Shown: positions 8,872 through 17,992, numbered from the stretch's first letter. The stretch: DNA of 64,000 nucleotides from Stutzerimonas stutzeri (GCF_015291885.1 NZ_CP036186.1:248001-312000); one strand, 5' to 3'. A program made the numbers and translations. Notes: a model not told the origin generated them from the letters alone.

Positions 8872-10625
8872 TGGTACACCTCTCCCTGTGTGCTCTGCAC
8901 GCGCAGCTCGTGATACGAGTTGAGGCTGGCGTAGAGGGCGAAGAATTCATTGAGCACCGAGGCGAAGAGGAACAGATCGCCCTCACCGATGAAGCCGTCC
9001 TGGTTCATGGTCAGTTCGGTACGTACGCCGCGTACCGGCAGCCCGCGATGCAGGCGATCGACGTGCTGGTGGGCGATGTGAGTCAGGCCGCCGAGGCGCC
9101 GCCGGCTGACGTTCTCGGCATGCTTGTCGTAATAGCGCGGCAGGTCGTAGGTCTCGAGGATTACCTTGAGCGCCTCGACGTTGGCCAGCGATAGGTAGTT
9201 CAGCGACATGTTGCTGATCAGCTTCCACAGATAGTCGCGCTGCAGCGGCGGGGCGAAGCTCGGGGTGACCGCCGAGATATTGCGGAAGCTGAGGAACTCC
9301 GGGGTGTCTTCGCTGGGCTTGCAGATGTCGCCGAGCTTCAGTTGGCGCGGCAGGTTCTGGTTGGTGCAGGTCAGCTCGATGGACAGCGTCTCGTGCTGGT
9401 CAAGGTTGCGCAGGCCGAAGCTGAGCCAGGTTTCCTGCCCTTCTCCGAGCAGCGAAGGCTGCTGGCGCACGCTGTAGTGCGGGCGGGCCACCGGCACATC
9501 GAAGCTGGCGTCATGTTCGAAGGATTCGAACGGCACGTATTTTTCGTAGCCCATGCCGCCGGGTTTCCAGCCGGTCACCCGATCCACCGAGAACACGCCG
9601 CACTGCTGCGAGTCATACTCTGCTGGCAGCAGCAGGTACTGGTCCTGCTTGCCGTCCAGGCGGATCGGGATGGCATCGTGCGGGAACAGGTTGACCACCG
9701 GAGTGCAATACAGGCGCACGTTGTCCAGCGTCGGACGTATGCGCTGCACGCCGGCCTTGTGAATGTCGAAGCGCAGCTCCAGGCCGCGGGCCTGCTTGAG
9801 CAGATCCTCCGGAATGCGCTGAATGATCTCCAGGCCCTTGAGGTCGACGAAGAGGAACTTGTCCGGGAAGGCGAAATATTCCTGCAGGTAGCGATAACCG
9901 CGGAAGGTATTGAGCGGGTAGGGGATCAGCGCCTCATCCTCGGCGAATCCCACCGGCTCGACCTGCTTGGCGTTGAGCTGCAAGGGGGCCAGCGGCCGGC
10001 CATCGGAGCCGGTCAACGGTTTGCCCTGGTCGTCCAGCGGCACCAGCTCGATGCCACCCAAGTGGCGCAAAAGGCTGAGGTAGAGCAGTTGACTGATGTA
10101 AGGCTCGCCCGCCAGGTGCAGGCGCAGATGACTGAGGCCGATCTCGCCGAGATGGCCATCGGCGCTCATCTGCAGGCGCAGGCTGAGCAGCGCGCCGGTG
10201 CCCTTGACCGAATACTCCAGCGCCTGCAACGCCAGCGGCAGCACCTCGGTGGCGTAGGCGGTACGAAAACAGCAGCTGACGCCCTGCACTGGATTGGATT
10301 CCACCGGGGTGTTGCGCGGCACCGTCAGCGCCGGGCCGGGGCGTTTCAGCGGATCGAACTGCAGCATGCTGAAAGCCGGCAGCGGACGCATGTAGTTCGG
10401 CCACAGCAGATGCATCAGCGAGTGGGTCAGCTCCGGCAGCTCGTCATCGAGCTTCTGCCGCAGCCGCCCGGTGAGAAAGGCGAAGCCTTCGAGCAGCCGC
10501 TCCACATCAGGGTCGCGCCCGGCTTGGCCGAGGAATGGCGCCAGGGCCGGACTGCGCTCGGCAAAGCGCTTGCCCAGCTGGCGTAGGGCGGTGAGTTCGC
10601 TCTGGTAGTAATGGTTGAAAGACAT
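8835..10625 (-). CDS. tssF: T6SS baseplate protein TssF
   Basis: The 596-residue protein begins MSFNHYYQSELTALRQLG, a standard TssF start, followed by FAERSPALAPFLG and DPDVERLLEGFAFLTGRL; the C-terminus carries the HHxVDRLHRGLPVRG-like region. The ATG at 10625 shares a base with the TAA of the preceding gene, so an upstream in-frame ATG is not needed. It is the largest wedge component of the T6SS baseplate. Confidence 0.95.
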   Translation of the reverse strand: MSFNHYYQSELTALRQLGKRFAERSPALAPFLGQAGRDPDVERLLEGFAFLTGRLRQKLDDELPELTHSLMHLLWPNYMRPLPAFSMLQFDPLKRPGPALTVPRNTPVESNPVQGVSCCFRTAYATEVLPLALQALEYSVKGTGALLSLRLQMSADGHLGEIGLSHLRLHLAGEPYISQLLYLSLLRHLGGIELVPLDDQGKPLTGSDGRPLAPLQLNAKQVEPVGFAEDEALIPYPLNTFRGYRYLQEYFAFPDKFLFVDLKGLEIIQRIPEDLLKQARGLELRFDIHKAGVQRIRPTLDNVRLYCTPVVNLFPHDAIPIRLDGKQDQYLLLPAEYDSQQCGVFSVDRVTGWKPGGMGYEKYVPFESFEHDASFDVPVARPHYSVRQQPSLLGEGQETWLSFGLRNLDQHETLSIELTCTNQNLPRQLKLGDICKPSEDTPEFLSFRNISAVTPSFAPPLQRDYLWKLISNMSLNYLSLANVEALKVILETYDLPRYYDKHAENVSRRRLGGLTHIAHQHVDRLHRGLPVRGVRTELTMNQDGFIGEGDLFLFASVLNEFFALYASLNSYHELRVQSTQGEVYQWTPRMGQQPLL

Positions 10626-11086
10626 TAGTTGGCCTTCTCCATGGCCGATTCGATGCAATGCCAGATGTCATCTGGCGCCTCTTCTTTGAGGTCGGCGAGG
10701 TGGTCCGGCTGCAGCGTCAGATGCGGCAGCTTCATCGGTTCTGACGAACACCCATGCATGCTGATCCAGCCACAACGGCGCGGGTGATAACCGGGAGCAC
10801 TGATCGAAAGCCTGGTCCAGCAGCGTGGCGCATCGGCCAGCAGGGAGATCAGACGATAGTTGCGTTGTTCGGCAAAGGCGAAACGGCCTTCAGCGTCGCT
10901 GACTGTTTCACCGCCCCAGAACTCGTCGCTGCCGATATCCAGTTCAATTTTGGCCCCCGCCACGGTCAGGCCCGTTTCGGCAGACAGCACACGGCCCTCA
11001 ATGGCAGGGTTTCGGGTAACCGAGTGTGGATAGGGGACGCAGGCACCCAGAGCCGAGAAAGCGGCGAGAAAGAGAGGCGCGCTCAT
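10625..11086 (-). CDS. Putative lipoprotein with carboxypeptidase-regulatory-like fold
   Basis: From the ATG at 11086 the product is 153 residues with a short lipoprotein signal ending in FSALGAC (lipobox, Cys about residue 16). An Ig-like segment follows (AIEGRVLSAETGLTVAGAKIE, VSDAEGRFAFAEQ), as in CarboxypepD_reg or transthyretin-like folds. An in-frame ATG 14 codons upstream exists but would put charged residues ahead of the signal. It lies in the T6SS operon between the AT-rich cargo genes and tssF, with a TAATG overlap into tssF. It is not a TssJ as far as I can see; it may be an extra immunity or accessory lipoprotein. Confidence 0.65.
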   Translation of the reverse strand: MSAPLFLAAFSALGACVPYPHSVTRNPAIEGRVLSAETGLTVAGAKIELDIGSDEFWGGETVSDAEGRFAFAEQRNYRLISLLADAPRCWTRLSISAPGYHPRRCGWISMHGCSSEPMKLPHLTLQPDHLADLKEEAPDDIWHCIESAMEKAN

Positions 11087-11139
11087 CTTTCGCTGAGAAT
11101 TAGGTTCGCCCTGATGATAGAGACACACGGTTCAGTCCT

Positions 11140-11520
11140 TCATTTGGTATCTGTAGCTGATTTCGGGCAAGGAGAGAGCCGCAAGGCCAGATAGATGGCC
11201 GCTAAAGTCAGCACTCCTGAGAGGCTGGCAAAAAATAAGGCGCGCCAAGGGTGTTGTGGTAGCAAGTAAGCGAGGATCGATACAACCAATACGGCCGCAA
11301 TGTAGATTTTTGCACTTAAATTTTCCACCAGCGCAATAGAAACATTGACCAAGACGAAAGCAGCAAAAATAAATTGAACCGCTAACCCTAGCGCCGCCCC
11401 TCTTGAAAATGGGTCACCCAGAACAGCCACATAGGTTTTAAAGCCCAGAGTGACAGCCAGCGGAAAAAATAAACAAGCCACAATATGGCATGCCAAAGCA
11501 GTAATTTTTTTTCGGTTCAT
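11140..11520 (-). CDS. Small four-helix membrane protein, candidate T6SS immunity protein
   Basis: The 126-residue product has about four hydrophobic helices (near residues 8-25, 40-62, 68-86 and 95-113). The ATG overlaps the TGA of the preceding gene (ATGA), so the two are tightly coupled; an in-frame GTG lies three codons earlier. I do not recognise a family. A small polytopic protein directly after a candidate effector gene is a common arrangement for immunity to membrane- or periplasm-acting toxins, so I infer that role. The region is more AT-rich than the tss genes around it. Confidence 0.6.
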   Translation of the reverse strand: MNRKKITALACHIVACLFFPLAVTLGFKTYVAVLGDPFSRGAALGLAVQFIFAAFVLVNVSIALVENLSAKIYIAAVLVVSILAYLLPQHPWRALFFASLSGVLTLAAIYLALRLSPCPKSATDTK

Positions 11521-12365
11521 TTCTTCCACTCTTCGAATTTAGCAAGAGACTCCGCAGAGATAGGTTGCTGCAAGTGCCTTAATGGACCGGGTTGAAATAT
11601 AGTACTTGCACGCTCGACGATACGAGTATTATTTGGCGTATGGATAACATTGCTAGTAACCACAAGCTTGAAGTTGTCTGAGGCCCAAAGTGCTCCGCGC
11701 AAGACCATATAGTTATCGTATTCATTTGACGGATCGCTACCGGGAGCAAACGGATTGCCGTCTCCATATTCCATGCCGGTCTGTACGGTCTTCCTTATAG
11801 CAGCGGGTTCGGTCCGTAATTCTTCAAGATATTTTCGAAAGGTATCGACCGCAAAAGGAATCTGTCCGATTGCATCAGTCCAGTAGGGAGCGCCGCCGAC
11901 CATAACCATAAGGAAGCCGGCGCCACCAGCCGAGTTACCCTTCCAGTCACCGGGAAGCCCACTGGCGAAGCTGATCGACCAACGATCCACGATGGCGAAG
12001 TCGATAATCTGCTGCCAAGTAAATTGTTTATATGCGGAATTAGCTTCCGATCTTGGGGTGGCTGAATCTGGGTGCTGCCAGATCAGTTCGCGATAATGAT
12101 CTGCCAGCGGCTCGAACCATTGAATTTTTTCCGAGAATAATTTTTCAGCGGTGATAATGCGAAATTGTTGCTCATCTTCTTCAGGGCGAATGGCAAATAG
12201 GGGATATCCATTGCGACGAGTAATTAGCCAAGCAATAGGTATTGGTACCGGCGAAGGCTGCTTGTCTTCGCTAGGAGTACTTTCGGCCAATATCTTAAGC
12301 TCGGTTTTGCCGTCTTTTGTATCAAAAATATGGCTGACGCCATCAAGCGTAATGATGGTTTCCAT
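11517..12365 (-). CDS. Candidate T6SS effector, unknown domain
   Basis: The 282-residue protein is encoded directly after a PAAR gene (TAATG overlap) and before a small membrane protein. I recognise no catalytic domain. Visible features are a mostly soluble N-terminus, a Gly-rich hydrophobic patch near residues 145-165 (GGAGFLMVMVGGAPYW), and a conserved-looking DPSNEYDNYMVLRGALW segment near residue 220. There is no Sec signal, which fits delivery by a PAAR tip. Base composition is distinctly lower in GC than the flanking core tss genes, suggesting acquired cargo. It could also be a structural accessory protein. Confidence 0.5.
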   Translation of the reverse strand: METIITLDGVSHIFDTKDGKTELKILAESTPSEDKQPSPVPIPIAWLITRRNGYPLFAIRPEEDEQQFRIITAEKLFSEKIQWFEPLADHYRELIWQHPDSATPRSEANSAYKQFTWQQIIDFAIVDRWSISFASGLPGDWKGNSAGGAGFLMVMVGGAPYWTDAIGQIPFAVDTFRKYLEELRTEPAAIRKTVQTGMEYGDGNPFAPGSDPSNEYDNYMVLRGALWASDNFKLVVTSNVIHTPNNTRIVERASTIFQPGPLRHLQQPISAESLAKFEEWKK

Positions 12366-12874
12366 TAGTCAGTTCCCGATATGTAGAGCGTGATCGGTTC
12401 CTGCTTCGTACCGGTTGAAAAGGTGCCAGTACTCCCACCCCCAGTAGTCGAACCCTGCCTGGTAGTACCGCTAGCGGAAACCAGTCGATAACTCACACCT
12501 TTGACAGGATTGCCGCTGGACGTGGTGAGCATGAATTCGCGGTCAAACGTTCCTGCTATAGAGAGCGGAGCAATCGGGCTGAACGCGGCCCCACCGCCAC
12601 TCGCGCCGATCAATACAGTGCCGGAGCCGGCCACCACGACATTGCCATGACTCCCCACACTACCCACCACCGCCGCCGGCTTGCCATCAATTAGCACGTT
12701 GGGGATCACAGCGCTGGCCATCGCACCGCCGCAGGCGGAGGCGTCGCCCATGCGTGCGGCCGGCAGGCCGTCGAACAGCACGTCGGGCGAGCCGACGGCG
12801 ATGGGGTTGGTGCCGTGACCCTTCTTGGGGCAGTCGGTAGGGTCGCCTAGGCGGGCTGCGGGTTTGCCTGACAT
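12365..12874 (-). CDS. PAAR-repeat spike-tip protein with C-terminal extension
   Basis: The 169-residue protein has an N-terminal PAAR domain (residues 1 to about 95: GKPAARLGDPTDCPKKGHG, LPAARMGDASACGGAMA, GKPAAVVGSVGSHGN) that caps VgrG, followed by about 70 residues (FDREFMLTTSSGNPVKGVSYRL onward) resembling the transthyretin-like extensions used to dock effectors. It is followed by the candidate effector with overlapping stop and start codons, so the two are probably partners. Confidence 0.88.
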   Translation of the reverse strand: MSGKPAARLGDPTDCPKKGHGTNPIAVGSPDVLFDGLPAARMGDASACGGAMASAVIPNVLIDGKPAAVVGSVGSHGNVVVAGSGTVLIGASGGGAAFSPIAPLSIAGTFDREFMLTTSSGNPVKGVSYRLVSASGTTRQGSTTGGGSTGTFSTGTKQEPITLYISGTD

Positions 12875-12885
12875 CCGTTGTCTCC

Positions 12886-13293
12886 TTACTGGACCTTGAC
12901 CTGTCCGCTGCCATCCAGGCTGGCGGAAAAGCTGACCTGGCGCTTGAGACCATCCACTTCCAGCAGGCCCTCGATGGTGAAGGCGAGGGTCAGTGGGTCG
13001 TGGGTGCGCGGCAGCGACAGCACGCGCACCTGGGTCAACCTGGGTTCGTACGCTTCGATGAAACGTTCGATGGCGATACGCGCCTGCTGCAGCGAGTCGT
13101 GCAGCGACAGGCGCATATCGTTGAGATCGGGCAACCCGTAGTCGGGCAGCGTCTGCACGCTGCCCGCTCGGGTGCTGAGCATCTTGGCCAGATGGGCAGC
13201 CACCGAGGCCGTCGCCGCGACTTCGCGGCTCCAGCCGGAACGTCGCGCGGCGTCACCGCCGAGGCGTTCGAAGAGGCTGCCGTATCCGTTCAA
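12886..13293 (-). CDS. tssE: T6SS baseplate protein TssE
   Basis: The 135-residue gp25-like protein starts at a TTG (product MNGYGSLFERLGG) with a good AAGGA about 9 bases upstream, inside the last codons of tssC. No ATG fits. TssE family features include SLFERL at the N-terminus, LSTRAGSVQTLPDYGLPDLN and a C-terminal strand-rich segment. TssE joins the sheath to the baseplate. hcp, which in many clusters lies between tssC and tssE, is absent: only 4 bp separate the two genes. Confidence 0.9.
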   Translation of the reverse strand: MNGYGSLFERLGGDAARRSGWSREVAATASVAAHLAKMLSTRAGSVQTLPDYGLPDLNDMRLSLHDSLQQARIAIERFIEAYEPRLTQVRVLSLPRTHDPLTLAFTIEGLLEVDGLKRQVSFSASLDGSGQVKVQ

Positions 13294-13297
13294 GTGC

Positions 13298-14776
13298 TTA
13301 TTCCTTGTCCAGCTTGCCGACCAGCGACAGGGTGAAATCCGCGCCCATGTACTTGAAGTGCGGACGCACGCTGAGGCTGACGCGATACCAGCCCGGCTCG
13401 CCCTCGACGTCGCTGACGTTGACCTGGGCGGCGCGCAGCGGACGACGACTGCGTACTTCGGAGCTCGGATTCTCCTGGTCGGCAACGAACTGGCGGATCC
13501 ACTTGTTCAGTTCCAGTTCGAGGTCGGTGCGCTCTTTCCAGGCGCCGATCTGCTCACGCTGCAGCACCTTCAGGTAGTGCGCCAGGCGGTTGACGATGAA
13601 CAGGTAGGGCAGCTGGGTACCGAGCTTGTAGTTCAGCTCGGCGGTCTTGCCTTCCTCGCTGTTGCCGAAGAACTTCGGCTTCTGCGCCGAATTGGCAGAG
13701 AAGAACGCGGCGTTGTCGCTGCCTTTGCGCATGGTCAGTGCGATAAAGCCTTCTTCGGCCAGCTCGTACTCGCGACGGTCGGAAACCAGCACTTCGGTCG
13801 GGATCTTGGTTTCGATTTCGCCCATGCTTTCGAAGTGGTGCAGCGGCAGGTCTTCCACTGCGCCCCCGCTCTGCGGGCCGATGATGTTCGGGCACCAGCG
13901 GAACTTGGCGAAGCTGTCGGTCAGGCGGCTGGCGAAGGTGTAGGCCGTGTTGCCCCACAGGTAGTGCTCGTGGCTGCCGGCGACGTTTTCCTTGTAGACG
14001 AAGCTCTTCACCGGGTTGTCTTCTGGATCGTAGGGGTTGCGTAGCAGAAATCGCGGTACGGTCAGTCCGACGTAGCGGGCATCTTCCTGTTCGCGGAAGC
14101 TCTGCCACTTGGTGAACTGCGGGCCCTCGAAGTGATCCTTCAGGTCCTTCAGGTCCGGCAGACCGGTGAAGCTCTCCAGGCCGAAGAATTTCGGGCCGGC
14201 TGCGGCAATGAATGGCGCGTGGGACATGCTCGCGACGCTGGCGACGTACTGCATGGTCTTCACGTCAGGCGCGCTGGGGTCGAAGAAGTAGTTGGCGATC
14301 AGCGCACCGACCGGCTGGCCGCCGAACTGGCCGTACTCGGCGGTGTAGATGTGCTTGTACAGGCCGGACTGAACGATCTCCGGGCTGTCCTCGAAGTCGT
14401 CGAGCAGGTCTTGCTTGGAGGCGTTGAGCAGCTCGAGCTTGATGTTCTCGCGGAAGTTGGTGCGATCCACCAGCAGCTTTAGGCCGCGCCAGGAGGATTC
14501 CAGGGCCTGAAACTGCGGGTGGTGCAGGATCTCGTCCATCTGCTGGCTGAGCTTGGCGTCGATCTCCGCGATCATGCGGTCGACCATGGCCTTCTTCACC
14601 GGCTCGTTTTCGTTCTGCGGCTTGAGCAGTTCTTCGATGAAGGCCGAGACGCCGCGCTTGGCGATGTCGTAGGCCTCGTCGTCGGGGGTCAGGCGGGTTT
14701 CGGCGATGATGCGGTCGAGGATGCCGCCTTCGGCGAGGTGTTTGCCGTGCTCGACGGCGGCTGCGCTAGTGGTCAT
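13298..14776 (-). CDS. tssC: T6SS sheath large subunit TssC (VipB)
   Basis: The 492-residue contractile-sheath subunit carries family landmarks: ESSWRGLKLLVDRTNF, GQPVGALIANYFFD, FIAAAGPKFFGLESF, RFLLRNPY and the conserved C-terminus HFKYMGADFTLSLVGKLDKE. It polymerises with TssB around the Hcp tube. It is full length and follows tssB by 26 bp. Confidence 0.96.
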   Translation of the reverse strand: MTTSAAAVEHGKHLAEGGILDRIIAETRLTPDDEAYDIAKRGVSAFIEELLKPQNENEPVKKAMVDRMIAEIDAKLSQQMDEILHHPQFQALESSWRGLKLLVDRTNFRENIKLELLNASKQDLLDDFEDSPEIVQSGLYKHIYTAEYGQFGGQPVGALIANYFFDPSAPDVKTMQYVASVASMSHAPFIAAAGPKFFGLESFTGLPDLKDLKDHFEGPQFTKWQSFREQEDARYVGLTVPRFLLRNPYDPEDNPVKSFVYKENVAGSHEHYLWGNTAYTFASRLTDSFAKFRWCPNIIGPQSGGAVEDLPLHHFESMGEIETKIPTEVLVSDRREYELAEEGFIALTMRKGSDNAAFFSANSAQKPKFFGNSEEGKTAELNYKLGTQLPYLFIVNRLAHYLKVLQREQIGAWKERTDLELELNKWIRQFVADQENPSSEVRSRRPLRAAQVNVSDVEGEPGWYRVSLSVRPHFKYMGADFTLSLVGKLDKE

Positions 14777-14802
14777 GTAGATCTGCTTCCTTGTCGGTGA
14801 TT

Positions 14803-15309
14803 TCAGGCGTCCAGCTTCTCTTTGGCCACCAGGCCCAGCTCGCCGAGTACGCGGTCACGCGAATCGTCGTCGGCGAGTACGCTTTCGATGGCCTTGCGGA
14901 AAGCCGGGGCATTGCCAAGCGGGCCCTTCAGGGCGACCAGGGCGTCGCGCAGTTCCATCAGTTTCTTCAATTCGGGGACCTGCTCGACCAGATTGGCCGG
15001 GTTGAAGTCCTTCATCGAGTTGATGCGCAGCTGTACGGCCAGCTCGTCATCGGTCTGCTCGTCCTGCAGACGGTTCGGCACGCCGAAGGTCAGGTTCAGC
15101 TCCTGCTTGGCCAGGACCTCGTCGAAGCTGTTCTTGTCGATGGCGATGGGCTTGCGGTCCTCGATCTTGCGATCGTCGGCGCGCTGGGTGAAATCGCCCA
15201 GCACCATCAGCTTGAGGGGCAGCTCGACCTCTTCCTGAGCATTGCCGGTGGCCGGCTTGAACGTGACGTTGATGCGTTCCTTGGGTGCAACCGAGCCTTC
15301 TTTGGCCAT
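14803..15309 (-). CDS. tssB: T6SS sheath small subunit TssB (VipA)
   Basis: The 168-residue protein begins MAKEGSVAPKERINVTFKP, the usual TssB start, with GGAGA upstream. The conserved ELPLKLMVLGDF and LAVQLRINSMKDFNPANLVEQVPEL segments are present. It forms the sheath heterodimer with TssC. It lies 17 bp downstream of tssA. Confidence 0.95.
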   Translation of the reverse strand: MAKEGSVAPKERINVTFKPATGNAQEEVELPLKLMVLGDFTQRADDRKIEDRKPIAIDKNSFDEVLAKQELNLTFGVPNRLQDEQTDDELAVQLRINSMKDFNPANLVEQVPELKKLMELRDALVALKGPLGNAPAFRKAIESVLADDDSRDRVLGELGLVAKEKLDA

Positions 15310-15326
15310 GGTGTTCTCCTTTGCGG

Positions 15327-16889
15327 TTAATCCAGCACCACTTCGAGATCGAGGTGGCACAGCCTGCGGTAAATCTCATCCTTGCTTTCACGCACGGCGT
15401 GGTTCTGCGGCAGCAGCTCGCAACAGCTGTGCAGCAGGCGCAGTACCTCGAGGGCGAGATCGGGTTCCCAGCTGCCCAGGCCGCTGGCCTCGAGCTGCTG
15501 GTCGAGTGCTTCGAGCTGGGTTCTGGCCAGCTCGTATTTCTTGGCCTGATAGCACAGGCGGGCGAGGCTCAGCTGCCAGAAGAAACGCTCGCGGCCGCCA
15601 CGGGCGCGCGCCAGGCCCTGTTTGAGCTGTTGCACGGCCGGTTTGAGGCCGTCCTTGCGCAGTAGCGGCACAGCTTCCTGCAGCGCGAGCTCCCAACTCG
15701 GTTGCAGGGTGCCGGCGGCAGGCGGCTCCTCCTGCCTGACGGCCGTTGCCGACTGCACATGGGGCATGACCTGGCCACTGATCCAGGCGCGTGTTTCGGC
15801 ATCGGCGAACGGGGTGCCGTCGTGAAAGCACAGTTCCTCCAGACGCGGTACGCGTTGCAGGAACAACGCAAGCTGGATCTCCACCTCCCGCATAGCCTGC
15901 GCGGCGTCGAGCTCCTGCAGGCACTCCCAGGCCAGGCGCTGACCGTCCAGCCAGAACGGTGCGCGCGCGGTGCTGTTCTCCAGGTCCACCAGAAGGTCGG
16001 CGTACTGCCCCTGAGTGAAGCGTTCGCGGTAGCTGGCTAGCTTGTCGACGGGAATGCCGCGCAGTGCCGTGATCTGCTCGCTGTTGTGTTCCGGCAAGCT
16101 GTCGATGCTTAGCCAGAGCAGGGTGCGCGCCAGGCGCAGGGGGCGCAGATCGCTGGTGCGCTGCTTGAGCCACCAGGCGGTGAGCGGGCGCGCCTGCTCC
16201 TGCAGGTTGCGCACCGCCTTGAGCGCTTCCTTGTCGTTCTCGATCGGTGAGCCTGGGGCGAAGACCTGGCTGGCGACCTGTTTCACCTGGGCGATGGCTG
16301 CGCCGACCGTCCCGGGTTGTGGTTGTCCCGAGCTGGCGCGCTTAACCATGCCGTCGAGCTGGCGACATAGCGGCAGCAGCAATGGCGCGTCTTCACCAAG
16401 ATGGCTAGAAAAGCACTGCTCCAGTGCATGCAATTGCTCGGCGAGGCTGCGGAACAGGGGCAGTTGCTCGCCGACTGGCACGTCTTCAGAGAGGGTCTGT
16501 TCCAGGCGCGGCAGCAACCAGTTGATCGCGGCGGCGCGGGTGCGTGGCTTGCGTGGGTGCAGCTCGTCCCAGTGATTGCTGCACAGGTATTGCAGCAGGC
16601 TCAGGCCAGCCTGTAGCCCAGCGAAGGATTCGCGTTGAAACAGGCTCCATGTTAGCCAGGCTGCCGCTCGGAGGTCCTTGGACAGCGAGGCGAGCAGCAT
16701 TTCGCTGCCTTCGCGCACCTTCTGCCAGTCGATACCGGTGGTCTGGTGCAGCGCTCCGGCTTTGGCCAGTTCGGTTTCCAGCAGTTCGAATTCGCTGCTA
16801 TAGCGAATATCGTCGCCAGCGAAATTGCTGTCATTGACCGGCTTTCTGGCAAGTTCCAGATAATGCTTGCTGAGTGCGCTGGCGTGCAT
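15327..16889 (-). CDS. tssA: T6SS cap/priming protein TssA
   Basis: The 520-residue protein has an N-terminal ImpA_N-type domain (about residues 15-330, with LQAGLSLLQYLCSNHWDELHPRKPR) and a helical C-terminal domain with TPR-like character. TssA organises sheath and tube assembly. It is the first gene of the operon in this window. The 18 bases between its ATG and the IS30 end contain no recognisable Shine-Dalgarno, so the insertion may have removed the native start region. Confidence 0.9.
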   Translation of the reverse strand: MHASALSKHYLELARKPVNDSNFAGDDIRYSSEFELLETELAKAGALHQTTGIDWQKVREGSEMLLASLSKDLRAAAWLTWSLFQRESFAGLQAGLSLLQYLCSNHWDELHPRKPRTRAAAINWLLPRLEQTLSEDVPVGEQLPLFRSLAEQLHALEQCFSSHLGEDAPLLLPLCRQLDGMVKRASSGQPQPGTVGAAIAQVKQVASQVFAPGSPIENDKEALKAVRNLQEQARPLTAWWLKQRTSDLRPLRLARTLLWLSIDSLPEHNSEQITALRGIPVDKLASYRERFTQGQYADLLVDLENSTARAPFWLDGQRLAWECLQELDAAQAMREVEIQLALFLQRVPRLEELCFHDGTPFADAETRAWISGQVMPHVQSATAVRQEEPPAAGTLQPSWELALQEAVPLLRKDGLKPAVQQLKQGLARARGGRERFFWQLSLARLCYQAKKYELARTQLEALDQQLEASGLGSWEPDLALEVLRLLHSCCELLPQNHAVRESKDEIYRRLCHLDLEVVLD

Positions 16890-16907
16890 TGGGGGCGGTT
16901 GCAGGAG

Positions 16908-17992
16908 CTGAGTGCAACACGGTTATTGAATTGAAGCCGGAGCATCATGCCGCATTGCCATGGAATTTTGCATGACCTCTCCCATCACCTCGATGGGGCA
17001 TTTGAAGTCGAAGCGCTTGCGCGGTCGCATGTTCAGTTGCAGCGCAATGGCGTCCAGCTTCTCCTGGCTATGTACCGACAGGTCTGTGCCCTTGGGCAAG
17101 TACTGGCGAATCAGGCCGTTGATGTTTTCGTTGCTGCCGCGCTGCCAGGGGCTGTGCGGGTCGCAGAAGTAGATCGCCACGCCGGTTCTTTGGGTGATCT
17201 CGGCGTGTCGCGCCATCTCCCGGCCCTGGTCGTAAGTCATGCTCTTGCGCATCTCCAGCGGCATGCTATTGAGCGCGGCGCTGAAGCCTTCCAGTGCCGA
17301 AGTCGCCGTCGCGTCGTTCATCTTCACCAACATCAGGTAGCCACTGGTGCGTTCCACCAGCGTACCGACGGACGAGGCGTTGGCCTTACCCTTGATGAGG
17401 TCGCCTTCCCAATGCCCCGGCATCAGCCTGTCTTCAATCTCCGGCGGGCGCACATGAATACTGACCATCTCGGGGATCTGGCCGCGCCGATCCACGCCAC
17501 CAGAGCGCGGCCGGCGCGTCGTCTTGCCTTGGCGCAGACAGATGATCAGCTCCTTACGCAGCTCACCCACTGGCAGGGCATAGATCGCGTTGTAGATCGT
17601 CTCGCGACAGACGTAGGCATCTCGCAGGTTGGGTATGTTCATGCTGCGCAGCTTGCCGGCAATCTGCTCGGGAGACAAACGCTCACGCAGCATATGGGTC
17701 ACCAGTTCGAAGCGCTCGCTACCCGGCAACAGTTTTCGCATCGGTCGACAAACCTGGCGGCGGGCCTGCATTTGCTGCTGGGCCAGGCGGGCCGAGTAGC
17801 CACCGCAAGCACCTCGGTTACGGCGCAGCTCACGGCTGATGGTCGAAGGGGATCGGTTGATCAAGCAGGCAATCCTGCGCAGGCTGAAGCCTTGGGTACG
17901 ACCGATTTGAATGGTGGCGCGCTCTTCAACGCTGAGTTCGGTATAAGACATAGGGGCAGCACCGTACCGGAAAGGTCAGGTGTTGCACTCAG
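16908..17992 (-). mobile_element. IS30-family insertion sequence
   Basis: The element is about 1,085 bp and is bounded by a 13-bp perfect inverted repeat (CTGAGTGCAACAC at 16908-16920, its complement at 17980-17992). It contains one full-length transposase gene. I see no convincing target duplication. It stands between the T6SS promoter region and tssA, transcribed in the same direction as the T6SS operon. Confidence 0.85.
16923..17951 (-). CDS. IS30-family transposase
   Basis: The 342-residue transposase has an N-terminal helix-turn-helix (ELSVEERATIQIGRTQG, SPSTISRELRRN) and a DDE integrase-like core (GHWEGDLIKG with the first Asp, MTYDQGREMA with the second, NENINGLIRQYLPKG with the Glu). 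These are the standard IS30 signatures. It looks intact. Confidence 0.95.
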   Translation of the reverse strand: MSYTELSVEERATIQIGRTQGFSLRRIACLINRSPSTISRELRRNRGACGGYSARLAQQQMQARRQVCRPMRKLLPGSERFELVTHMLRERLSPEQIAGKLRSMNIPNLRDAYVCRETIYNAIYALPVGELRKELIICLRQGKTTRRPRSGGVDRRGQIPEMVSIHVRPPEIEDRLMPGHWEGDLIKGKANASSVGTLVERTSGYLMLVKMNDATATSALEGFSAALNSMPLEMRKSMTYDQGREMARHAEITQRTGVAIYFCDPHSPWQRGSNENINGLIRQYLPKGTDLSVHSQEKLDAIALQLNMRPRKRFDFKCPIEVMGEVMQNSMAMRHDAPASIQ

